Positions 39,626 to 49,951 of a stretch of DNA of 64,000 bases are shown piece by piece. Origin of the DNA: VRUE01 sp963697915 (GTDB lineage Bacteria > Actinomycetota > Thermoleophilia > Solirubrobacterales > 70-9); the NCBI GenBank assembly GCA_963697915.1, contig OY969103.1, forward strand, positions 1,240,001-1,304,000. The letters are read 5' to 3'. A program made the position numbers and the translations under genes. Every line of letters starts with the position of its first letter. The first letter of the stretch is position 1. The notes under the pieces are model-generated. The model was not told where the DNA came from. It did not search any database and worked only from the letters and a program-made list of their open reading frames with translations.

Positions 39626-41512
39626 TTAGGGGCCCGGGCTGACCGCCGCCGCGTCGCCGCCCTGCGCGGTGATCAGCTCGACCACGCGTTCGGCCAGGTT
39701 CGCCTCGTCGCCGGCCAGGACCAGGTGCTCGAGCGAGTTCAGCGTCGTCTCCACCCACTCGGGGTCGAGCGGTGTCTGGCGCACCGCCCGGTGGATCCGC
39801 CGCGCCGCGGTCGGTTGGCGCTCCTCGCTGCCGCCGAACAGCTCCTCGTGCAGCTTCTCCCCCGGCCGCGGCTTGGTGAACTCGATCGCGATGTCGGCCC
39901 CCGGCTCGTAGCCGGCGAGGCGGATCATGTTGGTCGCCAGGTCGACGATCTTCACGGGCTCGCCCATGTCGAGGACGAAGACCTCGCCCTTGCCGGCGCC
40001 GATGTCGCCGGTGCGGATCACCAGCTGCACCGCCTCGGGGATCGTCATGAAGTAGCGGGTCATCTCCGGGTGGGTGACCGTGACCGGGCCGCCGCGCTCG
40101 ATCTGGCTGCGGAAGATCGGCACGACGCTGCCCGAGGAGGCGAGCACGTTGCCGAAGCGGACGCTGGCGAAGCGGGTGCCCGGGTGGCGGTGGCCGGCCG
40201 ACTCGACGATCCACTCGGCCATCGCCTTGGAGGCGCCCATCACCGTCTTCGGGTTGACCGCCTTGTCGGTCGAGATCAGGACGAAGCGCTCCACTTCCGA
40301 GGCGGCGGCGGTGTCGGCGACGACCCGGGTCGCGATCGCGTTGTTGCGGACCGCCTCCAGCGGGTTGGCCTCCATCAGCGGCACGTGCTTGTAGGCGGCG
40401 GCGTGGAAGACGACGCTGGGTTTGAAGCGCTGCATCGTCTCCAGCATCCGGTGCGGCTCCTTGCAGTCGGCGAGCACCGCCTCGACGGCGCTGAAGTGGC
40501 GCTCCTCGACCATCTCGCGCTCGATCTGGAAGAGGTTGTCCTCGGCGTGGTCGAGCATCACCAGCAGGCGCGGCTTGACCTGGGCGATCTGCCGGCAGAG
40601 CTCGGAGCCGATCGAGCCGCCGGCGCCGGTGACGAGGACGATGCGGTCGCGCAGGTAGGCGCCCACCCGGTCCAGCTCACGCACGATCGGGTCGCGACCC
40701 AGCACGTCCTCGACCCGGACCTCGCGCAGCTGCCTGTTGAGCTGGACGCCGCCGCGCAGCAGCTCGAACACGGTCGGCAGGGTGCGGACGCGGATCTCGC
40801 GTTCGCGGCAGGCGGCGACGACCCGGGCGCGCACCGTCCCCGGCGCCGAGGGGATCGCGATCACGACTTCGTCGGGCTCGGTCTCGTCGAGGATCGCCTC
40901 GATCCGCGCCGTCGTGCCCAGCACCTTGAGGCCCACCATCCGCATCCCCTGCTTGCGGGCGTCGTCGTCGACGAAGCCGATCGCGGTGGCGCCGAGGTTG
41001 GGGTTGAGCTGCATCTCGCGGACGACCATCTGGCCGCCGGAGCCGGCGCCGATCACCAACACCTCGTGCTTGGGCACCCGGTGCCCTGGCGAGGGCCGCT
41101 CGACGATCAGCCGCACGCCGAGGCGGGCGCCGGCGACCAGGAGCAGGGTGAGCATGAAGTCCATCACCGCGACCGAGCGCGGCAGACCGACGTCGAAGGG
41201 CTTGGCGACGGTGAAGATGACGACGAGGACGGCGCTGGCGACGGCGACGGCGCGGGCGATGGCGAGGAAGTCGCTGACGCTCACGTAGCGCCACCACTTC
41301 TGGTAGAGCCCGAAGGCGGCGAAGATCGCGATCTTGCCGAGCACGACGAAGGCAACCGACTGGGTGAAGAGCTCCTCGTAGCGGTGCGGCATCCCGGGCT
41401 CGTCGAGGAAACGCAGGCGGAAGGCCAGGTAGAAGGCGAGCGCGACTAGCAGCGCGTCAGCCGCCACCTGGAGGAACCGACTGCGATACACGGGGTGGTT
41501 CAACCGGTGCAT
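39626..41512 (-). CDS. Membrane UDP-sugar 4,6-dehydratase/epimerase (CapD/PglF/WbpM-like)
   Basis: 628 residues. Four N-terminal membrane helices (about 1-130) are followed by a CoA-binding-like Rossmann domain (VLVIGAGSGGQMVVRE) and a catalytic SDR domain (VLVTGAGGSIGSELCRQ; 'SVVFHAAAYKHVPLME'; 'ISTDKAVNPKTVMGASKAMAE'). In this last motif Met replaces the usual catalytic Tyr, with Thr-Asp and Lys retained, as in WbpM/PglF. It makes a 4-keto-6-deoxy sugar nucleotide at the membrane, the precursor for amino-deoxy sugars of the surface glycan. It is the distal upstream gene of the minus-strand polysaccharide operon. Confidence 0.92.
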   Translation of the reverse strand: MHRLNHPVYRSRFLQVAADALLVALAFYLAFRLRFLDEPGMPHRYEELFTQSVAFVVLGKIAIFAAFGLYQKWWRYVSVSDFLAIARAVAVASAVLVVIFTVAKPFDVGLPRSVAVMDFMLTLLLVAGARLGVRLIVERPSPGHRVPKHEVLVIGAGSGGQMVVREMQLNPNLGATAIGFVDDDARKQGMRMVGLKVLGTTARIEAILDETEPDEVVIAIPSAPGTVRARVVAACREREIRVRTLPTVFELLRGGVQLNRQLREVRVEDVLGRDPIVRELDRVGAYLRDRIVLVTGAGGSIGSELCRQIAQVKPRLLVMLDHAEDNLFQIEREMVEERHFSAVEAVLADCKEPHRMLETMQRFKPSVVFHAAAYKHVPLMEANPLEAVRNNAIATRVVADTAAASEVERFVLISTDKAVNPKTVMGASKAMAEWIVESAGHRHPGTRFASVRFGNVLASSGSVVPIFRSQIERGGPVTVTHPEMTRYFMTIPEAVQLVIRTGDIGAGKGEVFVLDMGEPVKIVDLATNMIRLAGYEPGADIAIEFTKPRPGEKLHEELFGGSEERQPTAARRIHRAVRQTPLDPEWVETTLNSLEHLVLAGDEANLAERVVELITAQGGDAAAVSPGP

Positions 41513-41570
41513 AGAGGCGGACTCAGTTTAGTTCCTGCCGGACCCAGTCCATAGAATCCCGGCCTCCCGC

Positions 41571-42233
41571 ATGCTCCCTCTCGCCAGCGTCACCGACTTC
41601 TTCCTCGACCCGATCGTCAACGCGGGGACCGACTTCATCAGCTCCACCGGGCTGCCGGCGGTCTTCGCCCTGATGGCGCTCGAGTCCGCCTGCCTGCCGG
41701 TGCCGAGCGAGGCGATCATGCTCTTCGCCGGCTCGAGCGTCGCCGCCGGCGACCTCACCCTGCTCGGGATCACCGTCGCCGGCGTGCTCGGCAACCTGGT
41801 CGGCTCCTGGGCGGCGTACGCGGTCGGCTACTACGCGCGCCTCGACCTGCTCGAGAAAAACCGCCTCATCCACGTGCCGCCCAAATACCTGAAATGGGCC
41901 GACGACTGGTTCGAGCGCTACGGCGACGCGACCGTCTTCTTCACCCGCATGCTGCCGATCATCCGCACCTTCATCTCGCTGCCGGCGGGCGTCGCCAAGA
42001 TGCCGTTCTGGCGCTTCACGGCGCTGACCCTGCTCGGCTGCATCCCCTGGGTGCTGATGCTGGGCCTGATCGGCCAGGCGGTCGGCGAGAACTGGGAGGA
42101 GTGGCGGGGCCACCTGCACTACCTCGACTACGCCGTCGTCGCCGCGGTCCTCGCTGGCGGGATCTACCTGCTGATCCGTCGCTTCCGCGGCGGCGGGCCG
42201 GGCGAAGCGGCCTCCTCGCGCGGCGGCGCTTGA
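41571..42233 (+). CDS. DedA family membrane protein
   Basis: 220 residues. DedA signatures: 'LPVPSEAIMLFAGS' (E/D and PxP entry), 'GNLVGSWAAYAVGYYAR', 'WFERYGDATVFFTRMLPIIRTFISLPAGVAKMPFWRF' in outline, with the conserved RxxPxxR. Several helices plus re-entrant loops. Recent work assigns some DedA proteins to recycling of undecaprenyl phosphate across the membrane, which fits the next gene, uppP (TTGA overlap, coupled). A TAGAAT box lies about 13 nt before the ATG. Confidence 0.9.
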   Translation: MLPLASVTDFFLDPIVNAGTDFISSTGLPAVFALMALESACLPVPSEAIMLFAGSSVAAGDLTLLGITVAGVLGNLVGSWAAYAVGYYARLDLLEKNRLIHVPPKYLKWADDWFERYGDATVFFTRMLPIIRTFISLPAGVAKMPFWRFTALTLLGCIPWVLMLGLIGQAVGENWEEWRGHLHYLDYAVVAAVLAGGIYLLIRRFRGGGPGEAASSRGGA

Positions 42234-43038
42234 GCGGCGCGGCCGACGGCAGGATCTCGGCCGCCCGCGCCCTGGCGCTCGGGGTCGTCCAGGGCCCCGC
42301 CGAGCTCTTGCCGGTCTCCTCATCGGCCCACATCGTGCTGCTGCCCTGGCTCGCCGGCTGGGACTGGGACGAGCTCGATCCCGAGGTCCGCAAGAGCTTC
42401 GAGGTGGCACTGCACGGCGGCGCGGCGGCGGCGCTGCTGATCGGCCAGCGGCAGATGATCGTCGAGGAGCTGCGCATCTTCAACGGCCGCCGGGCGCTGA
42501 TGCTGGGCCTCTCCTTCCTGCCGGCCGTCGCCGTCGCCGTCGCCTTCGAGCGCCCGATCGAGCAGCGGCTCGGCGGGCCGCGGGCAACTGCCTTCGGGCT
42601 GCTGGCCGGCTCGGCGGCGATGCTGGCCGGCGACACCCGGCCGCAGCGGCGCGGGCAGGGCGAGGCCACCCCCGCCGACGGCCTGGCGCTCGGCCTCGCC
42701 CAGGCGGCGGCGCTCGCACCGGGTGTCTCGCGCAACGGCATCACCCTCGCCGCGGCGCGCTGGCGGCACTTCTCCCGCGACCAGGCCAACCTGCTCTCGC
42801 GCACGATCGCCCTGCCGCTGATCGTCGGCGCCACGATCCTCAAGGGCGAGCGGCTGCGACGGCGCGGCGTCTCCCCCGCCCTGCGCCGCTCGATGGCGCT
42901 CGGCGTCGCCGCCTCCTTCGCCTCGACCCTCGCCTCGCAGCGCCTGATCCGCCTGGTCGAGCGCGACCGGGCACTCTGGCCCTACGCGGCCTACCGAGCC
43001 GCCCTCGCCGCCGCGGTTCTCGCCAAACTGCGGAAACC

Positions 43039-43042
<4 letters not shown>
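42230..43042 (+). CDS. uppP: Undecaprenyl-diphosphate phosphatase (BacA-type UppP)
   Basis: 270 residues from a TTG at 42230 that overlaps the dedA stop. Motif 1 reads GPAELLPVSSSAHIVL (usually E-x-LPISSxGH), with catalytic Glu and Ser. Motif 2 reads APGVSRNGITLAAAR; the usual SRSG is SRNG, with the phosphate-binding Arg kept. About eight helices. It hydrolyses undecaprenyl pyrophosphate on the outer face to recycle the carrier used for peptidoglycan and the adjacent polysaccharide. The stop overlaps the purM start (ATGA). Confidence 0.9.
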
Positions 43043-44039
<997 letters not shown>

Positions 44040-44043
<4 letters not shown>

Positions 44044-45551
44044 ACGCCCGCCCCTCCAGCTCGATGATCGGAACCGTCCTCTCAGGGCGATACCGGCTGG
44101 AGGCGAAGCTCGGCAGCGGCGGCATGTCGACGGTCTACCTGGCCCGCGACGAGACGCTCGACCGGCCGGTCGCGGTCAAGGTCATGCACCGCGAGATGTC
44201 CGAGCAGGAGGACCAGCTGCAGCGCTTCCGCCAGGAGGCGCGAGCGGTCGCCAAGCTGACCCACCCCAACGTGGTCGCGGTGATCGACGCCGGCGAGGAC
44301 GGCGGCCACCCCTACATCGTCTTCGAGTACGTCAAGGGGGAGACGCTGAAGCAGCGGATCAACCGGGTCGGCGCGCTCGACACCCAGGAGGCGATCGCCT
44401 ACGCGATCGAGGTCGCCCGCGGCCTCAGCGTCGCCCACGGGCGCAACATGGTCCACCGCGACATCAAGCCGCAGAACGTGCTGATCGACGAGGAGGGGCG
44501 CGCCAAGCTGACCGACTTCGGCATCTCGCGCCAGCTCGAACAGGACGGGATGACGGCGACCGGGCGCGTGCTCGGAACCACCGACTACGTCGCCCCCGAG
44601 CAGGCGATGGGCAAGGGGGTCGACCCGCGCTCCGACGTCTACTCGCTCGGCGTCGTCCTCTACGAGATGCTGGTCGGCCAGGTTCCCTTCCACGCCGACA
44701 GCCAGGTTGGGGTGGCGATGAAACACGTCAACGAGGAGCTGCCCGACGTGCAGCGACGGCGGCCCGAGGTCTCGGCGGCAGTGGCGCTGGTGGTCGAGCG
44801 GGCGACCGCCAAGGACCTGGGCGAGCGCTACCAGACGATCGGCGCGATGATCGACGACCTGGAGACGGCGCTCGAGGTCGAGGCGGCGCGGGCGGGGACG
44901 ACGACCGGCGAGGCGACCAGCGTGCTCGACGCGGTGCCGCCGCCGCAGCGCAAGCTCTCCGGCCGCGCCCGCTGGTCGTGGGCGGCGATCGTCGTGCTGC
45001 TGCTGGTCGCCGGCGGCGCCCTGCTCGCCGTGCAGCTGATCTCCAGCGGGATCGGCGGCGGCGGCGCCAACGAGGGCAAAGGGGGCGGCGTGGCGATCTC
45101 CTCGGCGACCGACTACGACCCCCAGGGCGACGGCGAGGAGATCGGCAGCAAGGTCGAACTCGCCGCCGACGGCGACCCGACCGGCACCGCCTGGGAAACC
45201 GAGCACTACGACTCGGAAACCTTCGAAGGGACGAAGACCGGCCCCGAACCAGGCGTCGGCGTCTACGTCACCACCGCCTCGCCCGCGACCCCGACGCGGA
45301 TGATCGTGCGCACCGCCGCATCCGGCTGGGACGCCCAGGTCTACGCGGCGCCGGCCGGTCCCCCCTCCGACCTCTCCGGCTGGGACGAACCGGTCGGCGA
45401 AGCGAGCGAAGCCGGCGAGACGCAGGAGATCCCGCTGACCGTGCGCGAACCCTCGACCTACTTCCTGCTCTGGTTCACCCGCGCCTCGGAATCGCGTGAC
45501 CAGCCGAGCCGCTACCAGGTCGAGGTCACCGACATCAAGCTGCTCGACTGA
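44040..45551 (+). CDS. Membrane Ser/Thr protein kinase with discoidin-like/MviN-type outer domain
   Basis: 503 residues. Kinase domain about 17-275: GSGGMSTVYLARD (P-loop), VAVKVM (Lys), HRDIKPQN, DFGISR and 'TDYVAPEQ'. One membrane helix at about 315-337 (WAAIVVLLLVAGGALLAVQL). The outer about 165 residues contain 'YDPQGDGEE', 'AADGDPTGTAWETEHYDSE' and 'GVGVYVTT', a jelly-roll, discoidin-like pattern also seen in the outer domain of the mycobacterial peptidoglycan flippase regulator MviN. Instead of PASTA repeats it may therefore sense a wall component in another way. It is coupled to purM. Confidence 0.87.
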
Positions 45552-45561
45552 GCCTCTTCAG

Positions 45562-46530
45562 TCAGAACTCGAACGAGCGGGCCTTGGCGTGGCGCTCGAG
45601 CGCCAGCCGCAGGAGACGGTCGCAGAGGTCCGGGTAGGCGAGGCCGCTGGCCTCCCAGAGCTTGGCGTAGACGCTGGTCGCGGTGAAGCCGGGCATCGTG
45701 TTGAGCTCGTTGAGCAGGACCTCGCCGTCGGCGCGGACGAAGAAGTCGCAGCGGGCGAGGCCGGCGCAGCCGCCGAGCGCGAAGGCGGCGCGGGCGAGCT
45801 CGGGCAGGCGGGTGGCGGATGCCTCGGCGAGCGGCGCCGGCACGACCAGCTCCATGCCCCCGTCGCTGTACTTGGTCTCGTAGTCGTACCAGTCGCCGTG
45901 CGCGATCACCTCGCCAGCCAGGGAGGCCTCGACCGTCTCGTTGCCGAGCAGCGAGCACTCGACCTCGCGGCCGCCGGCGTCGGCCTCGACGATCACCCGC
46001 GGGTCGTGGCGCAGGGCCAGCTCGACCGCGGCGTCGAGCTCCTCGCCGGCCGACTCGACCCTGCTGATGCCGACGCTCGAGCCGAGCCGCGAGGGCTTCA
46101 CCCAGAGCGGCTTGTCCATCGCCTCGCAGCGCTCGCGCCAGCCTGGCTCGCCGACCGCCGCGAACTCGACCTGGGGCAGGCCGTGCTGGGCGCAGAGCCG
46201 CTTCAGGGTCAGCTTGTCCATGCAGACGGCCGAGGCGAGCACGTCGGAGCCGACGTAGGGCAGGTCGAGCCACTCGAGCACGCCCTGGACGCTGCCGTCC
46301 TCGCCAAAGGGGCCGTGCAGGGCGGGGAACGCGACCTCGGCGCCGAGCAGGCCGGCGGCCGGCGAGAGCTCGACCGGGGCGCCGCGAAAGCTCCACTCGC
46401 CGCCGCGGGAGATCGTCACCGGCAGCGCCTCGTGGCCGGCCTGCTCCAGCCCCTCGGCCACCGCCGCGCCCGAGCGCAGCGAGACGTCGTGCTCGGAGGA
46501 GCGGCCACCGCTGAGGACCGCGACCCTCAT
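45562..46530 (-). CDS. ddl: D-alanine--D-alanine ligase
   Basis: 322 residues from the ATG at 46530. ATP-grasp enzyme: 'VLSGGRSSEHDVSLRSG' at the N-terminus, 'FPALHGPFGEDGSVQGVLE', 'MDKLTLKRL', 'WVKPSRLGSSVGISRV', and 'LNELNTMPGFTATSVY' with metal ligands Glu and Asn and the serine loop. It makes the D-Ala-D-Ala dipeptide for the peptidoglycan precursor in the cytosol. Its start overlaps the pknB stop (ATGA), making it the last gene of the division/wall kinase operon. Confidence 0.93.
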   Translation of the reverse strand: MRVAVLSGGRSSEHDVSLRSGAAVAEGLEQAGHEALPVTISRGGEWSFRGAPVELSPAAGLLGAEVAFPALHGPFGEDGSVQGVLEWLDLPYVGSDVLASAVCMDKLTLKRLCAQHGLPQVEFAAVGEPGWRERCEAMDKPLWVKPSRLGSSVGISRVESAGEELDAAVELALRHDPRVIVEADAGGREVECSLLGNETVEASLAGEVIAHGDWYDYETKYSDGGMELVVPAPLAEASATRLPELARAAFALGGCAGLARCDFFVRADGEVLLNELNTMPGFTATSVYAKLWEASGLAYPDLCDRLLRLALERHAKARSFEF

Positions 46531-48413
46531 TCGGCTTCCGTTTCCGGTTCGGCGCCGGTCGCGGCGCCGCGTTTGCCGACGACCACGGTCACCTGGGAGC
46601 CCGGTTCCACTTCGGAGCCCGGCGGCGGGAACTGGTCGGTGACGCGGCCGATCTGCGACTCGACTTCGGTCACCTGTTCGGAGACGGTCGGCTGCAGGCC
46701 GGCGGCGCGGATTGCTTCGACCGCGGGCGCCCGTTCCTTGCCGATCTCGTTCGGCACCGTCGCCATCTCGCGGCCGGCGGAGACGACGATCGTCACCGAG
46801 GAGCCGCGCGGCAGCTCCGAGCCGGCGCTGGGCGCCTGGCGGATCACTTCGCCGGTCGGCGACTCGCTCTCTTCTTCTTCGACGTTGGGGACCAGGCCGC
46901 GGCCGCGCAGCTGCTGAACGGCGAGCGAGCGCTGCGCCCCGACCACGACCGGGACTTTGGCCAGGCGCGCCCCTTTCGAGACCCTCAGCAGGACCGTGGT
47001 GCCACGGGTCGCGGTCGTCCCGCCGGAGGGCTGGGCGCTGATCACCAGCCCGGCCTCGACCGATTCCGAGTTGACGCTTTCGACCTGCGCTTCGAAGCCG
47101 GCCTCTTCGACCCGTTCGGTCGCCTCTTCTTCGCTCAGCCCGGCGAGGCCGCCCGGGACCGTCGCCGTGCCGGGACCGTCGCTGACGTCCAGGTCGATCT
47201 TCGGCTTCGAGCAGAAGAAGCGCAGGAAGGAGCACTCGAGCGAGGCCTCACCCGGCGAGGGGTCCTGCTCGAGCACCGTGCCCGCCGCGGCTTCACGCTG
47301 CACGCGGGTCACCTCGCCGACCGTGAAGCCGTTCTGTTCGAGCAGGGCGATTGCCACCGGCAGCTGGTTGTCGGTGACCTCGGGGACGTCGGTGGTCGTG
47401 TCGCGGGTCAGGTAGAGGCCGAGCAGCAGCCCGATCAGGACCGCGCCGCCGGCGAGCATCGCCCAGCGTTTACGGCGCTTCCGACGTTCCTCCTCCTCGG
47501 GGTCGCGCTCGCCGGCCTCGGCCTCCTCACCGCCCACCACCGGCGGCGGCAGAGGCGCGAAGGAGGCCGTCCCTTCCCCCTCGGCGGCGGGATCGCGCAG
47601 CGCCGCGTCGAGCGCCGCGATGAAGGCCTCGGCGCTCTGGAAGCGCTGGCCGGGGTCCTTCTCCAGGGCACGCATCGTCACCGCGTCGAGCGCCGGTGAG
47701 ACCGCCGGGGCGATCGAGCTCGGCCGCTGCGGCGTGTGCGAGACCTGTTTCATCGCGATCGCCACCGCCGAGTCGGCCTCGAACGGCACCCGCCCGGCGA
47801 GCGCCTCGTAGAGCATCACCCCGACCGAGTAGAGGTCGGAGACCGCGGTCACCGCCTGGCCCTGCGCCTGCTCGGGCGAGAGGTAGTGAGGCGTCCCCAT
47901 CACCGAGCCGGCCTGGGTGATTTCCGAGGCGCCGGCGCGGGCGATGCCGAAGTCGGTCACCGTCGCCTTCCCCTCGTCGTCGACGATCACGTTCTGCGGC
48001 TTGAGGTCGCGGTGGACGACCCCGTGACGGTGGGCGAAGCCGGCCGCCTCGAGCACCTGGCGGATCAGCGCCACCGCCTGCTCCGGGGTCAGCCCGGCGT
48101 CGATCAGCTCCTTCAGCGAACGGCCCTCGAGCAGCTGCATCGCGATGTAGTAGGTGCCGTCGACGTCGCCGCGGTCGTAGACGGCGACGACGTGCGGGTG
48201 CTGGAGGCCGGCGGCGGCCTCCGCCTCGCGGCGGAAGCGCTCGACGAACTCCTTGTCCTGGGCGAAGCGCCTGTGCAGGACCTTGAGCGCCAGGCGGCGC
48301 TGCAGGTGCGGGTCCTCGGCCAGCCAGACGTCCGCCATCCCGCCCGAGCCGATCCGCCGCAGCAGCCGGTAGCGCCCGTCGATCGTGCTCCCCTCGCCGA
48401 CTTCAGCAGCCAC
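46527..48413 (-). CDS. pknB: PASTA-domain Ser/Thr protein kinase PknB
   Basis: 628 residues from a GTG at 48413 with GGGAGG upstream. Kinase domain about 12-275: GSGGMADVWLAED, LALKVL, HRDLKPQN, DFGIAR and HYLSPEQ. A juxtamembrane acidic/basic stretch, one membrane helix (about 316-338) and four outer PASTA repeats, starting near residues 345, 412, 479 and 545, end in a short tail. PASTA repeats bind muropeptides/lipid II; the kinase controls wall synthesis and division, opposed by the PP2C phosphatase of the same cluster. A strong hairpin separates it from pbpA. Confidence 0.95.
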   Translation of the reverse strand: MAAEVGEGSTIDGRYRLLRRIGSGGMADVWLAEDPHLQRRLALKVLHRRFAQDKEFVERFRREAEAAAGLQHPHVVAVYDRGDVDGTYYIAMQLLEGRSLKELIDAGLTPEQAVALIRQVLEAAGFAHRHGVVHRDLKPQNVIVDDEGKATVTDFGIARAGASEITQAGSVMGTPHYLSPEQAQGQAVTAVSDLYSVGVMLYEALAGRVPFEADSAVAIAMKQVSHTPQRPSSIAPAVSPALDAVTMRALEKDPGQRFQSAEAFIAALDAALRDPAAEGEGTASFAPLPPPVVGGEEAEAGERDPEEEERRKRRKRWAMLAGGAVLIGLLLGLYLTRDTTTDVPEVTDNQLPVAIALLEQNGFTVGEVTRVQREAAAGTVLEQDPSPGEASLECSFLRFFCSKPKIDLDVSDGPGTATVPGGLAGLSEEEATERVEEAGFEAQVESVNSESVEAGLVISAQPSGGTTATRGTTVLLRVSKGARLAKVPVVVGAQRSLAVQQLRGRGLVPNVEEEESESPTGEVIRQAPSAGSELPRGSSVTIVVSAGREMATVPNEIGKERAPAVEAIRAAGLQPTVSEQVTEVESQIGRVTDQFPPPGSEVEPGSQVTVVVGKRGAATGAEPETEAE

Positions 48414-48429
48414 GCTATTCCTCCCTTTG

Positions 48430-48478
48430 GCCGAGGGGCCTAGAACGTCGACATGATCGACGTTCTAGGCCCCTCGGC
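48430..48478. repeat. Perfect 22-bp inverted repeat between pbpA and pknB
   Basis: Arms 48430-48451 and 48457-48478 are perfect reverse complements around a 5-nt loop CATGA. There is no U-tract. It may pause or partly terminate pbpA transcription before pknB, or be a dispersed palindromic repeat; a diverged relative lies at 24744-24780. Confidence 0.8.
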
Positions 48479-48493
48479 GAGTGTTTCGTCGTC

Positions 48494-49951
48494 TTATTCA
48501 TCGTCCAGCAGCGATTCGGCCACTTCGCGGAAGATCGGCGCGGCGACGTCGCCGCCGAAGGCTTCCGTGCACTCGATCGTCGCCGCGATCGCGATCTCCG
48601 GGTCGTCCGCCGGCGCGAAGCCGATGAACCATGCCTGGTTCTCTTCGCTGCCGCCGCCGCAGCTCTCGTTGAACGGCGTTTCGGCGGTGCCGGTCTTGCC
48701 GGCGACGGCGACGCCGGGGATCGCCGCGTTGGTGCCGGTGCCTTCGCGCACCACGCCTTCCATCGCCGTGGTCAGCTCTGCCGCCGACTGCTCGTCGATC
48801 GGTCGGCTGTACTGGCTCGGGTCCATCTCGTCGATGACGCGCCCGTCGGGATCGACGACCCGGCTCCAGATCTGCGGCCGCATCAGGCTGCCGCCGTTGG
48901 CGACCGCCGCCGCGACCTGGGCCATCTGCAGCGGCGTCACGATCAGCCGCTCCTGGCCGAAGGCGATGCGGGCGACGTCGACCGGGTCGCCGGGCCCGAG
49001 CAGCTGGTCGCCGTCGAAGACGCCGCTGCGGGAGACCTGGTCGCCGGGCAGGTCGATCGCCGGCGTCGAGCCGAAGCCGAAGCGGTCCATGTACTCGAAC
49101 ATGGTCTCGGCGCCGAGGTCCTCGCCGAGCTGGGCGAACCAGGTGTTGACCGAGTTGGTCAGCGCTTCGTCGAGCGCGATCTCGCCGAAGTCCTGGTCGA
49201 AGTCGTTGGCGAGCGGCTGGCCCTGGACCTCGATCGTGCCGGGCGCGTCGATCAGCGTCTCCGGCGTGATCTCACCGCTGTCGAGCCCCGCCGCGGCGGT
49301 CACCACCTTGAAGGTCGAGCCGGGCGGGCGGAGCCCCTGGGTGCCGCGGTTGAGCAGCGGCGTTTCGAGCGTGTTGCGGTTCAGCTGGTTGAGGTCGAAG
49401 GGAATGCGATTGGGGTCGAACCCCGGGTTGGAGGCGAGCACCCGGACGCGGCCGCTGCTCGGCTCGATCGCGACCACGGCGCCGAAGCCCTGCGCTTCGA
49501 GCCCGGCCAGCGCCACCCGCTGCGCGTCCGGGTCGAGGTTGGTGACGACGTCGTTGCCTTCCTGCTGTTGGCCGCGCAGCTCGTCGAGGATCGAGCTCAG
49601 CTCGGAACCCTCGCCGACCAGCTCGTCGTTGTGGAACTGCTCGAACTCGCTGTCCCCCTCGCGCACGAAGCTGTACCCGATCGGGTGGCCGAAGAGCGAC
49701 CCTTCCGGGTAGCGGCGCACGTAGCGCAGGGCGTCGCCACTGCCCTTCGGCACCGAACGTGCCAGCACCGTGCCGTCGGCGGCGAGGATGCGGCCGCGCT
49801 TGATCTGCTGCTGCTCGAGCAACGGCCGCTTGTTGGCGTCCTTCTCCTTCAGCGCCTCCGCGTCGAAGACCGCCCAGTACGAGGTGAATCCGATCAGCAC
49901 CGCGAAGAGAACGGCGAAGAAGCTGAAGAGCTTGATGATCTGCCGATTCAC
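48494..49951 (-). CDS. pbpA: Class B penicillin-binding protein PbpA (transpeptidase)
   Basis: 485 residues. One N-terminal helix (about 5-25) is followed by a pedestal domain and a transpeptidase domain with the three active-site motifs: STFK at 212-215, SVN at 267-269 and KTGT at 419-422. It cross-links peptidoglycan outside the membrane, working with the SEDS partner encoded just upstream (ATGA overlap). Size and place match mycobacterial PbpA. The very acidic, Gln-poor surface around 'ESCGGGSEENQAW' contains a Cys that could pair with 'TIECTEA'. Confidence 0.94.
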   Translation of the reverse strand: MNRQIIKLFSFFAVLFAVLIGFTSYWAVFDAEALKEKDANKRPLLEQQQIKRGRILAADGTVLARSVPKGSGDALRYVRRYPEGSLFGHPIGYSFVREGDSEFEQFHNDELVGEGSELSSILDELRGQQQEGNDVVTNLDPDAQRVALAGLEAQGFGAVVAIEPSSGRVRVLASNPGFDPNRIPFDLNQLNRNTLETPLLNRGTQGLRPPGSTFKVVTAAAGLDSGEITPETLIDAPGTIEVQGQPLANDFDQDFGEIALDEALTNSVNTWFAQLGEDLGAETMFEYMDRFGFGSTPAIDLPGDQVSRSGVFDGDQLLGPGDPVDVARIAFGQERLIVTPLQMAQVAAAVANGGSLMRPQIWSRVVDPDGRVIDEMDPSQYSRPIDEQSAAELTTAMEGVVREGTGTNAAIPGVAVAGKTGTAETPFNESCGGGSEENQAWFIGFAPADDPEIAIAATIECTEAFGGDVAAPIFREVAESLLDDE

